Of a stretch of DNA of 64,000 nt, positions 24,139 through 32,726 are shown in pieces. The translations under genes were made by a program, and so were the position numbers. The stretch's first letter is position 1; each line of letters starts with the position of its first letter. Below the pieces are notes generated by a model. It saw only the letters and a program-made list of their open reading frames with translations, ran no database searches and was not told where the DNA came from. Source of the DNA: Flavobacterium sp. UBA7663 (GTDB taxonomy: Bacteria; Bacteroidota; Bacteroidia; Flavobacteriales; Flavobacteriaceae); contig NZ_DLHR01000012.1 in the NCBI RefSeq assembly GCF_002483315.1, forward strand, positions 3,960 through 67,959, written 5' to 3'.

Positions 24139-24208
24139 AATCCTACTGTCAATTAATTAGTGTTATAGCGTCTCAAAAATCTAAAAAAAAATCGGATTAA
24201 ACAAAAGT

Positions 24209-25975
24209 TTAGTCAATTTCTTTTTCCGAAAGTTGTTTTAGGTATAATTCTTTGTAGTAGCCATTTTGTTCTAATAGTTGATTATGAGTGCCTTGCTCAA
24301 CAATTTTTCCTTCGTCTAAAATGATAATCCAATCGGCATTTTTAGCCGATGAAACACGATGACTCACAATTATGGTAGTTTTGTCTTTGCAATATGCTAA
24401 TAAGTTGTTTAAAATGGTTTCTTCGGTTTCGGTGTCCACAGCGCTTAAACAATCATCTAAAAGTAATACAGGAGCGTTTTTAATTAAAGCTCTAGCAATA
24501 GAAACTCGTTGCTTTTGTCCACCTGATAATGTAATACCTCGTTCGCCTAAAATGGTTTCGTATTGCTGATTGAAATTCATAATATTGTCATGAACTACCG
24601 CTTTTTTAGCAGCTTCCATAACTTCTTCATCACTAGCATTTTCATTACCAAATTTGATATTGTTTTTAATGCTATCCGAAAACAAGAAAGCATCTTGTGG
24701 CACCACACTAATTTGATTACGTAAATCGAATAAGTTTAAATCTTTAATGTCTTTGTTATCAATGAATACTGTTCCTGAATTGGTGTCATATAAACGGCTA
24801 ATCAAAGTTAAAAGAGTTGATTTTCCAGAACCTGTTTTTCCTAAAACAGCTAATGTTTTTCCTTTTTTAACTTCAAATGAAATCTTGTCTAAAGCTTTGA
24901 TATTGGTATCGTCATATTCAAATGAAACATTGTCAAATTTAATATCACCTTCAATTGTAGAATGGCTGCTGTTGGTGTTTTTAATTTCAGGTTCTTCTTT
25001 TAGGAATTCGTTAATACGTTTTTGAGAAGCTTCTGCCTCTTGAACCAATGATGAAACCCAACCTAAAGATGCCACAGGCCAAGTTAACATGTTGATGTAT
25101 AAAATGAATTGGGCAATTACTCCAATACTGTTAATTTCAGGGTCATTATTAATATACATAGAACCACCAACATAAACCACAACCAAGTTACTCAATCCAA
25201 TAAGTAAAATCATTAACGGACCGAAAAGCGAATTTACTTTAGCTAAATCCATCGCTTTCACCTTACTTTCATTGCTTAAATCGGTAAATTCTTGTTGTTT
25301 TTTATTCTCAATTGCATATGCTTTTATCACGCGAATTCCTGAAAAAATTTCTTGTGTAAAAGAGGAAAGTGTTGATAAATTTTGTTGAAAATCGCCACTT
25401 TTCTTGTGAATCATAGAGCTAATTTTGAAAATACTGTACGATAAAAGTGGTAATGGTAATAAAGAATATAAAGTAAGTTTAGGTGATATGTTGTACATAT
25501 AAATCACCACAATAGTAAAACGCATTAAGGTATTTAACGAATACATAACGGCAGGACCAACATACATTCTAACTTTTCCAACGTCTTCACTAATTCGACT
25601 CATTAAGTCACCAGTACGATTGCGTTTGTAAAAACTTTGCGTTAGGGTTTGGTAATGATTAAAAATTTCATTCTTTAAATCAAACTCTACATGGCGCGAC
25701 ATTACAATTAAAGTTTGACGCATTAAGAAAGTAAAAAATCCAGCTATAATAGTAGTAGCTAAGATTAAAAGAATGTTTTTTACTAGTAATTCTTTTTGAA
25801 ACGGAATATCATTGGTAGGATGATTCACATAATCTTCAATCACTTTAATAGAGTTACCAATTAACTCAGGAGTGAATAAAGAAAATATTTGCGCGATTAT
25901 AGTGATTAATATTCCTAGTAGGAAACGATATTTATATTTGACAAAGTATTTGTTTAAATATTGCAGTTCTTTCAT
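24209..25975 (-). CDS. ABC-type exporter, fused permease and ATPase (MsbA/LmrA-like)
   Basis: The 588-residue half-transporter has six membrane helices in residues 1-310, then an ATPase with Walker A GKTGSGKSTL (near 370), signature LSGGQKQR (near 480), Walker B VLLLDDC and the switch His in TIIVSHR. It should act as a homodimer. MsbA-like lipid flippases and multidrug exporters share this layout, so the substrate is open. It is divergent from the amino-acid dehydrogenase at 26169, with several palindromes in the shared spacer. Confidence 0.92.
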   Translation of the reverse strand: MKELQYLNKYFVKYKYRFLLGILITIIAQIFSLFTPELIGNSIKVIEDYVNHPTNDIPFQKELLVKNILLILATTIIAGFFTFLMRQTLIVMSRHVEFDLKNEIFNHYQTLTQSFYKRNRTGDLMSRISEDVGKVRMYVGPAVMYSLNTLMRFTIVVIYMYNISPKLTLYSLLPLPLLSYSIFKISSMIHKKSGDFQQNLSTLSSFTQEIFSGIRVIKAYAIENKKQQEFTDLSNESKVKAMDLAKVNSLFGPLMILLIGLSNLVVVYVGGSMYINNDPEINSIGVIAQFILYINMLTWPVASLGWVSSLVQEAEASQKRINEFLKEEPEIKNTNSSHSTIEGDIKFDNVSFEYDDTNIKALDKISFEVKKGKTLAVLGKTGSGKSTLLTLISRLYDTNSGTVFIDNKDIKDLNLFDLRNQISVVPQDAFLFSDSIKNNIKFGNENASDEEVMEAAKKAVVHDNIMNFNQQYETILGERGITLSGGQKQRVSIARALIKNAPVLLLDDCLSAVDTETEETILNNLLAYCKDKTTIIVSHRVSSAKNADWIIILDEGKIVEQGTHNQLLEQNGYYKELYLKQLSEKEID

Positions 25976-25991
25976 AGTATTCTTTTGTGTA

Positions 25992-26006
25992 ATAACGAAT
26001 CGTTAT
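25992..26006. promoter_or_regulatory. Palindromic operator candidate upstream of the ABC exporter
   Basis: ATAACGA and TCGTTAT pair exactly around one central base, 17 bases upstream of the exporter ATG. A repressor overlapping the promoter is a reasonable guess; no family can be named. Confidence 0.4.
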
Positions 26007-26032
26007 CAAATTAATTAAAAAGGTAATCAATT

Positions 26033-26049
26033 GATAATGAATGATTATC
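26033..26049. promoter_or_regulatory. Fur-box-like palindrome in the exporter/dehydrogenase spacer
   Basis: GATAAT-N5-ATTATC resembles half-sites of the Fur box and also the palindrome upstream of hemN. It lies about midway between two divergent genes, so either could be its target. Confidence 0.35.
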
Positions 26050-26168
26050 GGATTTTTTAGCTTTTCATTGCTAAATTATTAAAATAAATATAATTATTTG
26101 AATCAATTTAAAATTATTCGTAATATTGTAATTAAATATTGAATAATTTTCAACCCAACTCAAATCAC

Positions 26169-27272
26169 ATGACAGCAGAATTATTAAAAGCGAATGAGCT
26201 TCATAAAGTAGACCCAGTATTCGGTCAGGTTTCTTTTGATGGTCATGAACAAGTTGTATTTTGTCACGACAAAGATACAGGATTAAAAGCAATTATTGGA
26301 ATTCATAACACAGTTTTAGGACCTGCATTAGGAGGAACTAGAATGTGGAATTATACTAACGAATGGGAAGCGTTAAACGACGTTTTGCGTTTGTCTCGTG
26401 GAATGACTTTCAAAAACTCAATTTCAGGATTAAATTTAGGTGGAGGTAAAGCAGTTATCATCGGTGACGCTAAAACTCAAAAATCTCCTGAATTAATGCG
26501 TCGTTTTGGACAATTTGTAGATTCATTATCAGGAAAATATATCACTGCAGAAGATGTAGGAATGGAAACTAAAGACATGGATACTGTTAACGAAGTAACA
26601 AAACACGTTGCGGGTATTTCAGTTGAAAGAGGTGGTTCTGGAAATCCTTCTCCTGTAACAGCTTACGGTGTTTTTATGGGAATGAAAGCAGCTGCTAAAT
26701 ACAAATATGGTTCTGATAGTTTAGAAGGTAAAAAAGTATTAGTACAAGGAATCGGACACGTGGGTGAAGTATTAGTACAACATTTAACAGAAAGCGGTGC
26801 TTTAGTTACGATTACTGATATTAACGAAGATAGAGTAAACCAAGTAGGAGCGAAGTACGGCGCTAAAATTTATACAGGTGCTGATTTATACAGTGCTGAT
26901 GTAGATATTTATGCACCATGTGCTTTGGGAGCTACTATTAACGATGCTACTATCAATAACATCAAAGCTTCTATCATTGCGGGTGCTGCTAATAACCAAT
27001 TAGCAAACGAAGCAGTTCATGGTAAAATTTTAAAAGAAAAAGGTATTTTATATGCACCTGATTTCTTAATTAACGCTGGAGGTGTTATCAATGTGTATTC
27101 TGAATTAGTAAAATGGACGAATGCTCAGGTAATGGAAAAAACAGAAAACATATACAACACAGCATTAGAGATTTTCAAATTTGCAGATGATAACAACATT
27201 ACTACGCATCAAGCAGCCTTTTCAATGGCCCAAAAACGTATTGATGATGCAAAAAATGAATTAAAGAAGTAA
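26169..27272 (+). CDS. Glu/Leu/Phe/Val dehydrogenase (leucine dehydrogenase type)
   Basis: The 367-residue protein has the catalytic domain signature LGPALGGTRMW, the lysine motif GLNLGGGKAVI, and an NAD domain with KVLVQGIGHVGEVL (GxGxxG near 190). It deaminates branched-chain or related amino acids to 2-oxo acids with NAD; sequence alone does not fix the side-chain preference. The ATG at 26169 (MTAELLKANELHKVDPVFGQ) is preferred to the TTG at 26139. Divergent to the ABC exporter. Confidence 0.93.
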   Translation: MTAELLKANELHKVDPVFGQVSFDGHEQVVFCHDKDTGLKAIIGIHNTVLGPALGGTRMWNYTNEWEALNDVLRLSRGMTFKNSISGLNLGGGKAVIIGDAKTQKSPELMRRFGQFVDSLSGKYITAEDVGMETKDMDTVNEVTKHVAGISVERGGSGNPSPVTAYGVFMGMKAAAKYKYGSDSLEGKKVLVQGIGHVGEVLVQHLTESGALVTITDINEDRVNQVGAKYGAKIYTGADLYSADVDIYAPCALGATINDATINNIKASIIAGAANNQLANEAVHGKILKEKGILYAPDFLINAGGVINVYSELVKWTNAQVMEKTENIYNTALEIFKFADDNNITTHQAAFSMAQKRIDDAKNELKK

Positions 27273-27291
27273 TTCGTTTTAAATAAAATTG

Positions 27292-27299
27292 TATTTTTG
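27292..27299 (+). promoter_or_regulatory. -7 box (TATTTTTG) upstream of nusB
   Basis: TATTTTTG lies 56 bases before the nusB ATG and just before an inverted repeat, so the hairpin would be at the very 5' end of the transcript. Confidence 0.5.
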
Positions 27300-27300
27300 C

Positions 27301-27328
27301 AGAGCGAAAGAGGTAACTTTTTCGCTCT
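27301..27328 (+). promoter_or_regulatory. Hairpin in the dehydrogenase-nusB spacer (leader or terminator)
   Basis: agagcgaaa (27301-27309) and tttcgctct (27320-27328) pair exactly around a 10-base loop, followed by weakly T-rich sequence. It may terminate the dehydrogenase transcript, but it also falls just after a -7 box and could act as a nusB leader element. Confidence 0.55.
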
Positions 27329-27355
27329 CTTAATTTTATAAAGTTCTTAATTAGT

Positions 27356-28297
27356 ATGTTAAACAGAAGACATATCCGAGTAAAAGTGATGCAAAGTATT
27401 TATGCCATGCACCAACACCAATCTGATAATTTGGATAAAGAAGAAAAATTCCTTTTTCAAAGTATCGAAAACACCCAAAACTTGTATCTTTTATTGCTTT
27501 CAGCACTTATAGAAATCAAAAAGAAAGAAGAGGAATACATCGATTTGGCTTCTAAAAAACACTTAGCTACTAAAGAAGAGCGTCATCCTAATTTAAAATT
27601 TATCAATAATAAAGTTTTGGCTTTATTAGCTGAATCAGAGGCATTAGAAACTGCTTTAGATGATAATCACATCAATAACTGGAAATTGAATGATGATATT
27701 ATTTTAGGTTTAATAGACACCATAAAAGAAAGTGAATTGTACCAAAACTACATGGAAAAATCAACTAGTAGCTTTGAAGACGATAAAAACTTTGTTGCCG
27801 ATTTATATACAGAAGTAATTGCTCCAAGTGATCGTTTATACGATTATTTAGAAGATTATAAATTGACTTGGGTGGATGATTTACCAGGAATCAATACTTT
27901 GATTGTAAAACAAATCAAACAATTAAAATCGGAACATGATGCTTTGGTAATTCCGAAAGTATACAAAGATTCTGATGATAAAGAGTTTGTAAAGAATTTG
28001 TTTAGAAAAACAGTTTTAAACGAAGTAGAATTATCTAAAGAATATATCGATAAAACGCCAAATTGGGATGTAGAACGTATTGCTGAAATCGATACGATTA
28101 TTTTAAAAATGGCAATTTGTGAGTTATTGAAATTTCCATCTATTCCTACGAAAGTAACAATTAACGAATATTTAGAAATTGCAAAAGAGTATTCTACACC
28201 AAAAAGTAGTATTTTTATCAACGGAATTTTGGACAACTTAGTAAAAGAGTTTGACCGAGATGGAAAATTGAAAAAAGCAGGTAGAGGTTTATTATAA
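27356..28297 (+). CDS. nusB: Transcription antitermination factor NusB
   Basis: The 313-residue protein starts LNRRHIRVKVMQSIYAMHQHQ, and its last 130 residues hold the NusB fold ending in FSPKSS-type SIFINGILDNLVKEF. NusB with NusE binds boxA RNA in rRNA antitermination. It is about twice the length of E. coli NusB (139), with an extra N-terminal helical part that is usual in Bacteroidota. It leads a close gene set with a DUF1573 lipoprotein (12-base gap) and yajC. Confidence 0.94.
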   Translation: MLNRRHIRVKVMQSIYAMHQHQSDNLDKEEKFLFQSIENTQNLYLLLLSALIEIKKKEEEYIDLASKKHLATKEERHPNLKFINNKVLALLAESEALETALDDNHINNWKLNDDIILGLIDTIKESELYQNYMEKSTSSFEDDKNFVADLYTEVIAPSDRLYDYLEDYKLTWVDDLPGINTLIVKQIKQLKSEHDALVIPKVYKDSDDKEFVKNLFRKTVLNEVELSKEYIDKTPNWDVERIAEIDTIILKMAICELLKFPSIPTKVTINEYLEIAKEYSTPKSSIFINGILDNLVKEFDRDGKLKKAGRGLL

Positions 28298-28309
28298 AAT
28301 TTTAAAAAT

Positions 28310-28768
28310 ATGATAAGAAAATCAGTTGGGTTATTCGCCCTTTCATTAGTTGTGTTAGCAACAGCTTGTAAACAAGAAAGTGCAGCAGATAAAATTACAG
28401 ATGCTGATATGAAAGCTATTCAAGAAGAAAATGCTATAGCAGGAAGAATGGCAAAAGTAGAATTAGATAAAGAAGTTCACGATTTTGGAACCATCAAAGA
28501 AGGTGATGTAGTAGAAACTGAATTTATAGTTAAAAATGTAGGTGAAACTGATTTAATCATTTCTGATGCTAAAGGAAGTTGTGGTTGTACAGTTCCTCAA
28601 CCTCCAAAAGAACCAATTAAACCAGGAGATTCTGCACCAATAAAAGTTTCTTTTGATTCTAAAGGAAAACCAGGATCACAAGAAAAAACAGTAACATTAA
28701 CGACTAATACTGTAAATGGTCACGAAATGTTCAAAATTAAAGCAAATGTAACACCAGCTGCCAAGTAG
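28310..28768 (+). CDS. DUF1573 lipoprotein
   Basis: The 152-residue protein has a lipobox (VVLATAC, Cys about 20) and one DUF1573 Ig-like domain: HDFGTIKEGDVVETEF, a GSCGCTVPQPP motif and KVSFDSKGKPG. The two Cys in GSCGC are a family hallmark. Function is unknown; the fold suggests an extracytoplasmic binding or scaffold domain anchored in the membrane. The nusB-DUF1573-yajC order is frequently conserved in Flavobacteriia to my knowledge, suggesting shared expression. Confidence 0.9.
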   Translation: MIRKSVGLFALSLVVLATACKQESAADKITDADMKAIQEENAIAGRMAKVELDKEVHDFGTIKEGDVVETEFIVKNVGETDLIISDAKGSCGCTVPQPPKEPIKPGDSAPIKVSFDSKGKPGSQEKTVTLTTNTVNGHEMFKIKANVTPAAK

Positions 28769-28789
28769 TAGCTAAATAATAAATAAATT

Positions 28790-29056
28790 ATGAATCCAAG
28801 TTTAGCAATACAAATTGTATTAATGATTGCCGTGTTTTATTTCTTATTAATAAGACCACAACAACAAAGAGCAAAAAAAGAGAAAGCATTTGAAGCAGGA
28901 TTAAAAGTAGGTGATAAAATCATCACTAAATCTGGAATTCACGGAAAAATTGCTGAAATGAATGAAGATACAATCGTTGTAGAAACAATGGCTGGAAAAA
29001 TCAAAATGGAAAAATCTGCTATTTCAATGGAAATGAGTGCTAAATTAAAAGCATAA
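28790..29056 (+). CDS. yajC: Preprotein translocase subunit YajC
   Basis: The 88-residue protein has one N-terminal helix (VLMIAVFYFLLIRPQQQRAKK) followed by the small conserved domain with GDKIITKSGIHGKI. YajC associates with SecDF at the translocon. The FLLIRPQQ motif is diagnostic. It ends the nusB gene group before a strong terminator. Confidence 0.96.
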   Translation: MNPSLAIQIVLMIAVFYFLLIRPQQQRAKKEKAFEAGLKVGDKIITKSGIHGKIAEMNEDTIVVETMAGKIKMEKSAISMEMSAKLKA

Positions 29057-29076
29057 TTTCATTCAAAAATAAAAGT

Positions 29077-29108
29077 AAAGCCGAATTTCAATTAAGAAAT
29101 TCGGCTTT
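29077..29108. terminator. Bidirectional terminator after yajC
   Basis: A 13-base perfect stem (aaagccgaatttc / gaaattcggcttt) with a 6-base loop ends in a T-run and separates convergent yajC and the YdeI-like gene. Confidence 0.9.
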
Positions 29109-29112
29109 TTTA

Positions 29113-29688
29113 TTATCTGTATTTATCATTCAAACCTTTTCCTTCTAAAATCATTGGAATAATTTTTTCTAAACGTGTAATTTGTGTTTTTTCTTGTTTA
29201 GCTGAAGTAATGTATTCAATAAACTCTCTTTGTTTATAAGGTGAAAAAGAAATAAACTTAGTTTTTAAATTAATATTTTTATCTAATTCATTTTGAAGAA
29301 TTGCAGGAATAAGAGTTTCTTTTTTTTCTTTTGGAATAATTAACCCTTTATTTTCAATTTCAATTGCTTCTTTTATATAGTTTAAAATTAGTTTTTCATC
29401 AATTTCTTGTGCCGAATTAAATCGCATTTGGCGAAGTGATTTCGTGTTTTCTTCATTAGCATTGATGAGTAGTTTTTTCTCATCTTTTAGAAAAACACCA
29501 TTATAAAACCATATTCCAAAATACGATTTAAAGCCTCCAATTCCCACTACATTTTTATTGTTGTGAGTATAGACTGGTCCGCCCCATTTTGTGGTCTCAA
29601 CTAATGAAGTTTTGCGAATAATAGCATGCAATTGCTCTATTTCGTTATCCCATTGATTGGTTTTGTTCCATTTGTTTTCGTCCACCAA
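29113..29688 (-). CDS. YdeI/DUF1801-type protein
   Basis: The 191-residue protein has an N-terminal DUF1801-like domain (TTKWGGPVYTHNNKNVVGIG and FGIWFYNGVFLKD) and a C-terminal YdeI/OmdA-like segment (FISFSPYKQREFIEYITSAKQEKTQ). Function is unknown. There is no ATG: TTG at 29688 or GTG at 29685 are possible starts, 3 to 6 bases after the pepT stop, so it is probably expressed by coupling to pepT. Confidence 0.82.
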   Translation of the reverse strand: MVDENKWNKTNQWDNEIEQLHAIIRKTSLVETTKWGGPVYTHNNKNVVGIGGFKSYFGIWFYNGVFLKDEKKLLINANEENTKSLRQMRFNSAQEIDEKLILNYIKEAIEIENKGLIIPKEKKETLIPAILQNELDKNINLKTKFISFSPYKQREFIEYITSAKQEKTQITRLEKIIPMILEGKGLNDKYR

Positions 29689-29691
29689 ATA

Positions 29692-30933
29692 TTATTTTTT
29701 AATTGCTGTAATTTCGGCAATTTTAACAATCACTTCTGTAGCTTTTACCATACTTTCAACTGGAACGTATTCGTATTTTCCATGGAAATTGTGTCCTCCA
29801 GCAAAGATATTAGGACAAGGTAAACCTTTATAAGACAACTGGCAACCATCAGTTCCTCCACGAATTGGTTTAATTAATGGTATGATACCTAATTCTTTCA
29901 TTGCTTTTTCTGCAATTTCAACGATATGAAATACGGGTTTTACCTTTTCTTTCATATTGTAGTATTGGTCTTTTACTTCCGCTATTACGATTTCTTCACC
30001 AAATTGTTTTTTCCACTTTTTATTGAACTTATTCGCTAATTCGTGAATAAATTCTTTTCTTTCTTTGAATTTTTTTGCACTATGGTCGCGAATAATTAAT
30101 TCTACAACAGTTTCTTCAATACTTCCAGAAATTCCAACTACGTGAAAAAATCCTTCATAACCTTTCGTTTTTTCTGGGATTTCGTTCTTTGGTAATTTCG
30201 AAATAAATTGATTCGCTAAAAGCATTGAATTAATCATTTTTCCTTTAGCATATCCAGGGTGAACGCTTTTTCCTTTGAAAATAATTTTAGCTCCAGCGGC
30301 ATTAAAATTTTCATATTCTAATTCACCAATTTGACTTCCGTCCATGGTATAAGCCCATTCGCAACCAAATTTCTCTACATCAAATTTATGTGCGCCACGA
30401 CCAATTTCTTCATCAGGCGTAAATCCCACACGAATTTTTCCATGTTTGATTTCTGGATGTTGAATTAAATATTCCATAGCCGACATAATTTCGGTAATTC
30501 CAGCTTTATCGTCTGCTCCTAGAAGGGTAGTCCCGTCAGTAGTAATTAAAGTTTGCCCTTTGTATTGTAACAAATCTTTAAAGTAACTTGGAGATAAAAT
30601 GATATTTTGTTTTTTGTTTAAAATAATATCGCCACCATCATAATTTTTTACAATTTGAGGCTTTACGTTAGCTCCAGTAAAATCGGGAGTTGTATCATAA
30701 TGTGAAACAAATCCAATAGTTGGAACTTCGTGTTTTACATTGCTTTCTAAAGTAGCCATAACGTAACCATTTTTATCTATGGTTACATCGGTCATTCCCA
30801 TTGCTTTTAGTTCTTTGACTAGTAAATTGGCAAGGTCTAATTGTTTTTTTGTACTTGGAGTAGTGTCAGAATTTGGATCTGATTCGGTATCAATAGTTAC
30901 GTAGCTTATAAAGCGATCGATTATATGTTGCAT
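29692..30933 (-). CDS. pepT: Peptidase T (tripeptide aminopeptidase)
   Basis: The 413-residue M20 metallopeptidase shows zinc-site motifs GFVSHYDTTPDF (His near 78), DDKAG with Asp near 140, TPDEEIGRG with the catalytic Glu, and GGTDGCQLSY near 350, then the GGHNFHGKYEYVP motif near 378 with the last ligand. PepT removes the N-terminal residue from tripeptides in the cytoplasm. It has a -7 box 17 bases upstream and reads into the YdeI-like gene. Confidence 0.96.
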   Translation of the reverse strand: MQHIIDRFISYVTIDTESDPNSDTTPSTKKQLDLANLLVKELKAMGMTDVTIDKNGYVMATLESNVKHEVPTIGFVSHYDTTPDFTGANVKPQIVKNYDGGDIILNKKQNIILSPSYFKDLLQYKGQTLITTDGTTLLGADDKAGITEIMSAMEYLIQHPEIKHGKIRVGFTPDEEIGRGAHKFDVEKFGCEWAYTMDGSQIGELEYENFNAAGAKIIFKGKSVHPGYAKGKMINSMLLANQFISKLPKNEIPEKTKGYEGFFHVVGISGSIEETVVELIIRDHSAKKFKERKEFIHELANKFNKKWKKQFGEEIVIAEVKDQYYNMKEKVKPVFHIVEIAEKAMKELGIIPLIKPIRGGTDGCQLSYKGLPCPNIFAGGHNFHGKYEYVPVESMVKATEVIVKIAEITAIKK

Positions 30934-30950
30934 GAATTCTTAAATTTATA

Positions 30951-30958
30951 CAAATATA
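30951..30958 (-). promoter_or_regulatory. -7 box (TATATTTG) for pepT
   Basis: The minus strand reads TATATTTG 17 bases before the pepT ATG. Confidence 0.6.
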
Positions 30959-31011
30959 GGGAATGATGAATTGAAATTAAAATTCTAACTAATCTAATAT
31001 TTTTTTAAATT

Positions 31012-31980
31012 TTATTCAGATTGTATTTGTCTAAAAAAGAACTTAATGACTTCTAAATTCATTTCTGAAGTTGTCCAATGTCCTACATTTTCATAAGTTG
31101 TAAAAGTTGCGTTTATATTATTCTTCTTATAGATTTCTTGACATTTTAAATATCGATTCTGTACATCGCTTCCTAAATTTGTATTGATTAGGTTGCGTTC
31201 GATATCGCTATAAGCGTCATCAAATTGAATAGCATCATTATCATCTAATTTTCCCATATAGATAAATTGCGGAATTGATTTGAATTGATTTATATCAAAA
31301 TTTTTATTGAATAATTGATAAAAATCATAAGTTCCAAGTGGGTAATTAAATTTAAATTGATTAACTTTCTTTTCAGGCAGCATTAATTCTCCATTAAATC
31401 CACCAATTGCTAAGGCTTTAATTTTTTCAGGATGAATAAAGGCAAAACGATTCGTAAAAGTAGCCGAAGCAGAAAATCCATTCATGAAAAACTTGTCATC
31501 AACTACAATATTCATGGAACTTAAAACATTTTTAGCATCATCTATCATTGCTAATAATTGTAAATCTAATCTTTTTAATTCTTGTGAATCATCTAAGATT
31601 ACATCTTGGTCTAATGCATGAGTGTAAATTAGTTCTTGAGATGAAGGTCTTGGAAAAACAGGAACAAGTAATGGGATTTTTAGCATTGCTGAAACATTAT
31701 TCCCAACCGAATTTACAGAAGCCAAATCGATAGCATATTTTTCATGAACACTTATACTATCTGATGTTTTACCGGTATTATTAGGTTCAACAAGAAGAAC
31801 TATTTTTTTATCTATTGGAGTTCCTTTAGGAATAAATAAAATATAATCGTTTTGGAATCCTTTTATAGGATTCTTTTTAACGATGAGTAAACTATCTTTT
31901 TTAAAGACCTCTATTTTTGAATCTTGAGCAATTGAAAACAAAGAATAAAATAGAGAAAGTAGAATTATGAAAAAACGCAT
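31012..31980 (-). CDS. Secreted alpha/beta-hydrolase-like protein
   Basis: The 322-residue protein has a signal peptide (IILLSLFYSLFSIAQ) and a plausible hydrolase triad: Ser in NGFSASATF (near residue 169), Asp in YMGKLDDND and His in YENVGHWTT near the C-terminus. The layout resembles secreted esterase or PHB-depolymerase-like enzymes of Bacteroidota, but no close named family is evident to me. It is a single gene upstream of pepT on the same strand, with an 78-base spacer. Function is inferred only from the fold. Confidence 0.68.
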   Translation of the reverse strand: MRFFIILLSLFYSLFSIAQDSKIEVFKKDSLLIVKKNPIKGFQNDYILFIPKGTPIDKKIVLLVEPNNTGKTSDSISVHEKYAIDLASVNSVGNNVSAMLKIPLLVPVFPRPSSQELIYTHALDQDVILDDSQELKRLDLQLLAMIDDAKNVLSSMNIVVDDKFFMNGFSASATFTNRFAFIHPEKIKALAIGGFNGELMLPEKKVNQFKFNYPLGTYDFYQLFNKNFDINQFKSIPQFIYMGKLDDNDAIQFDDAYSDIERNLINTNLGSDVQNRYLKCQEIYKKNNINATFTTYENVGHWTTSEMNLEVIKFFFRQIQSE

Positions 31981-32076
31981 AACAAAATCATTTAGATTAA
32001 GTAGACGCTTTGATTGAATGTTTGTTACATTCTAGTAAATTCATTTGCAGAATAAGCAAAAAGGGTGTAAAACAAA

Positions 32077-32100
32077 AAATCCCACATTTCTGTAGGATTT
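32077..32100 (-). terminator. Terminator after tRNA-Val
   Basis: aaatcccaca (32077-32086) pairs with tgtaggattt (32091-32100), one mismatch and a 4-base loop. On the minus strand it is followed by a T-run, directly downstream of the tRNA. Confidence 0.7.
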
Positions 32101-32107
32101 AATTTTG

Positions 32108-32182
32108 TGGGCGATGAGGGGTTCGAACCCCCGACCCCCTCGGTGTAAACGAGGTGCTCTGAACCAGCTGAGCTAATCGCCC
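32108..32182 (-). tRNA. tRNA-Val (anticodon TAC)
   Basis: The minus strand folds as a full cloverleaf: acceptor GGGCGAT/ATCGCCC, D-arm GCTCAGCTGGTTCAGAGC, anticodon stem CCTCG/CGAGG with loop TTTACAC (anticodon TAC, reading GTA), 5-base variable loop and T-arm with GGTTCGAAC. The discriminator is A (32108). No CCA is encoded next to it. It is isolated, not part of a cluster. Confidence 0.97.
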
Positions 32183-32264
32183 CAATAAATTGCTTTACTA
32201 TTACCGTATTGCGAGTGCAAATATACAAGGAATATTTGTTTTTGCAAGTGTTTTGAAGAAAAAA

Positions 32265-32651
32265 TTACTTTTTTTCTATCTTTTCTAACAAGACTTTGTT
32301 GGTGTAATTTACCATTGTAATGGTAATTTCTTCATTATTAGCAGTTTTGCCTTCAATTACATAAATCTTTCCTTTTCTATATGGTTCGTTACTTTTATCA
32401 AAATCCACATCTCCATAGCGTAAACTTTCTTTAATATCTTCCATTGTAACCCATTTTTCAGATAAAGATTTCTTAGCAAGTGTATCAATATCTAACGATT
32501 TACTTCTTAAATCTTTTAAAACACGACAATTTGGTAAGTAGCAAAATTCTACACCTTTATCATTTGCTTTTGCTTTTAAAAACCAAATTACAAATATTGC
32601 TCCTAAAAATAATCCAAATAAGTAGTAGGCTAAACGAAACTGAAACTTCAT
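32265..32651 (-). CDS. DUF4258-like membrane-anchored protein
   Basis: The 128-residue protein has one N-terminal membrane helix (YYLFGLFLGAIFVIWFL) and a soluble domain with KWVTMEDIKESLRYGDV and GKIYVIEG motifs resembling DUF4258. DUF4258 is a small fold of unknown function, related in shape to some toxin RNases, but this protein is membrane-tethered and has no antitoxin partner next to it, so I do not claim toxin activity. A -7 box lies 16 bases before the ATG. Confidence 0.7.
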   Translation of the reverse strand: MKFQFRLAYYLFGLFLGAIFVIWFLKAKANDKGVEFCYLPNCRVLKDLRSKSLDIDTLAKKSLSEKWVTMEDIKESLRYGDVDFDKSNEPYRKGKIYVIEGKTANNEEITITMVNYTNKVLLEKIEKK

Positions 32652-32667
32652 AATAGTATAATTTGTG

Positions 32668-32675
32668 CAAATTTA
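32668..32675 (-). promoter_or_regulatory. -7 box (TAAATTTG) for the DUF4258-like gene
   Basis: The minus strand reads TAAATTTG 16 bases before the ATG at 32651. Confidence 0.55.
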
Positions 32676-32726
32676 GTATAAATTATGCACATAAACACGC
32701 AGATTTTGTAGTGATTTGACGTAATA

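Noticed and set aside
32025..32228. Minus-strand frame of 67 codons
   Set aside because: It runs through the tRNA-Val and its terminator, so it is not a protein gene.
32265..32651. DUF4258-like protein as a toxin of a toxin-antitoxin pair
   Set aside because: It has a membrane anchor and its own promoter, with no antitoxin gene beside it.
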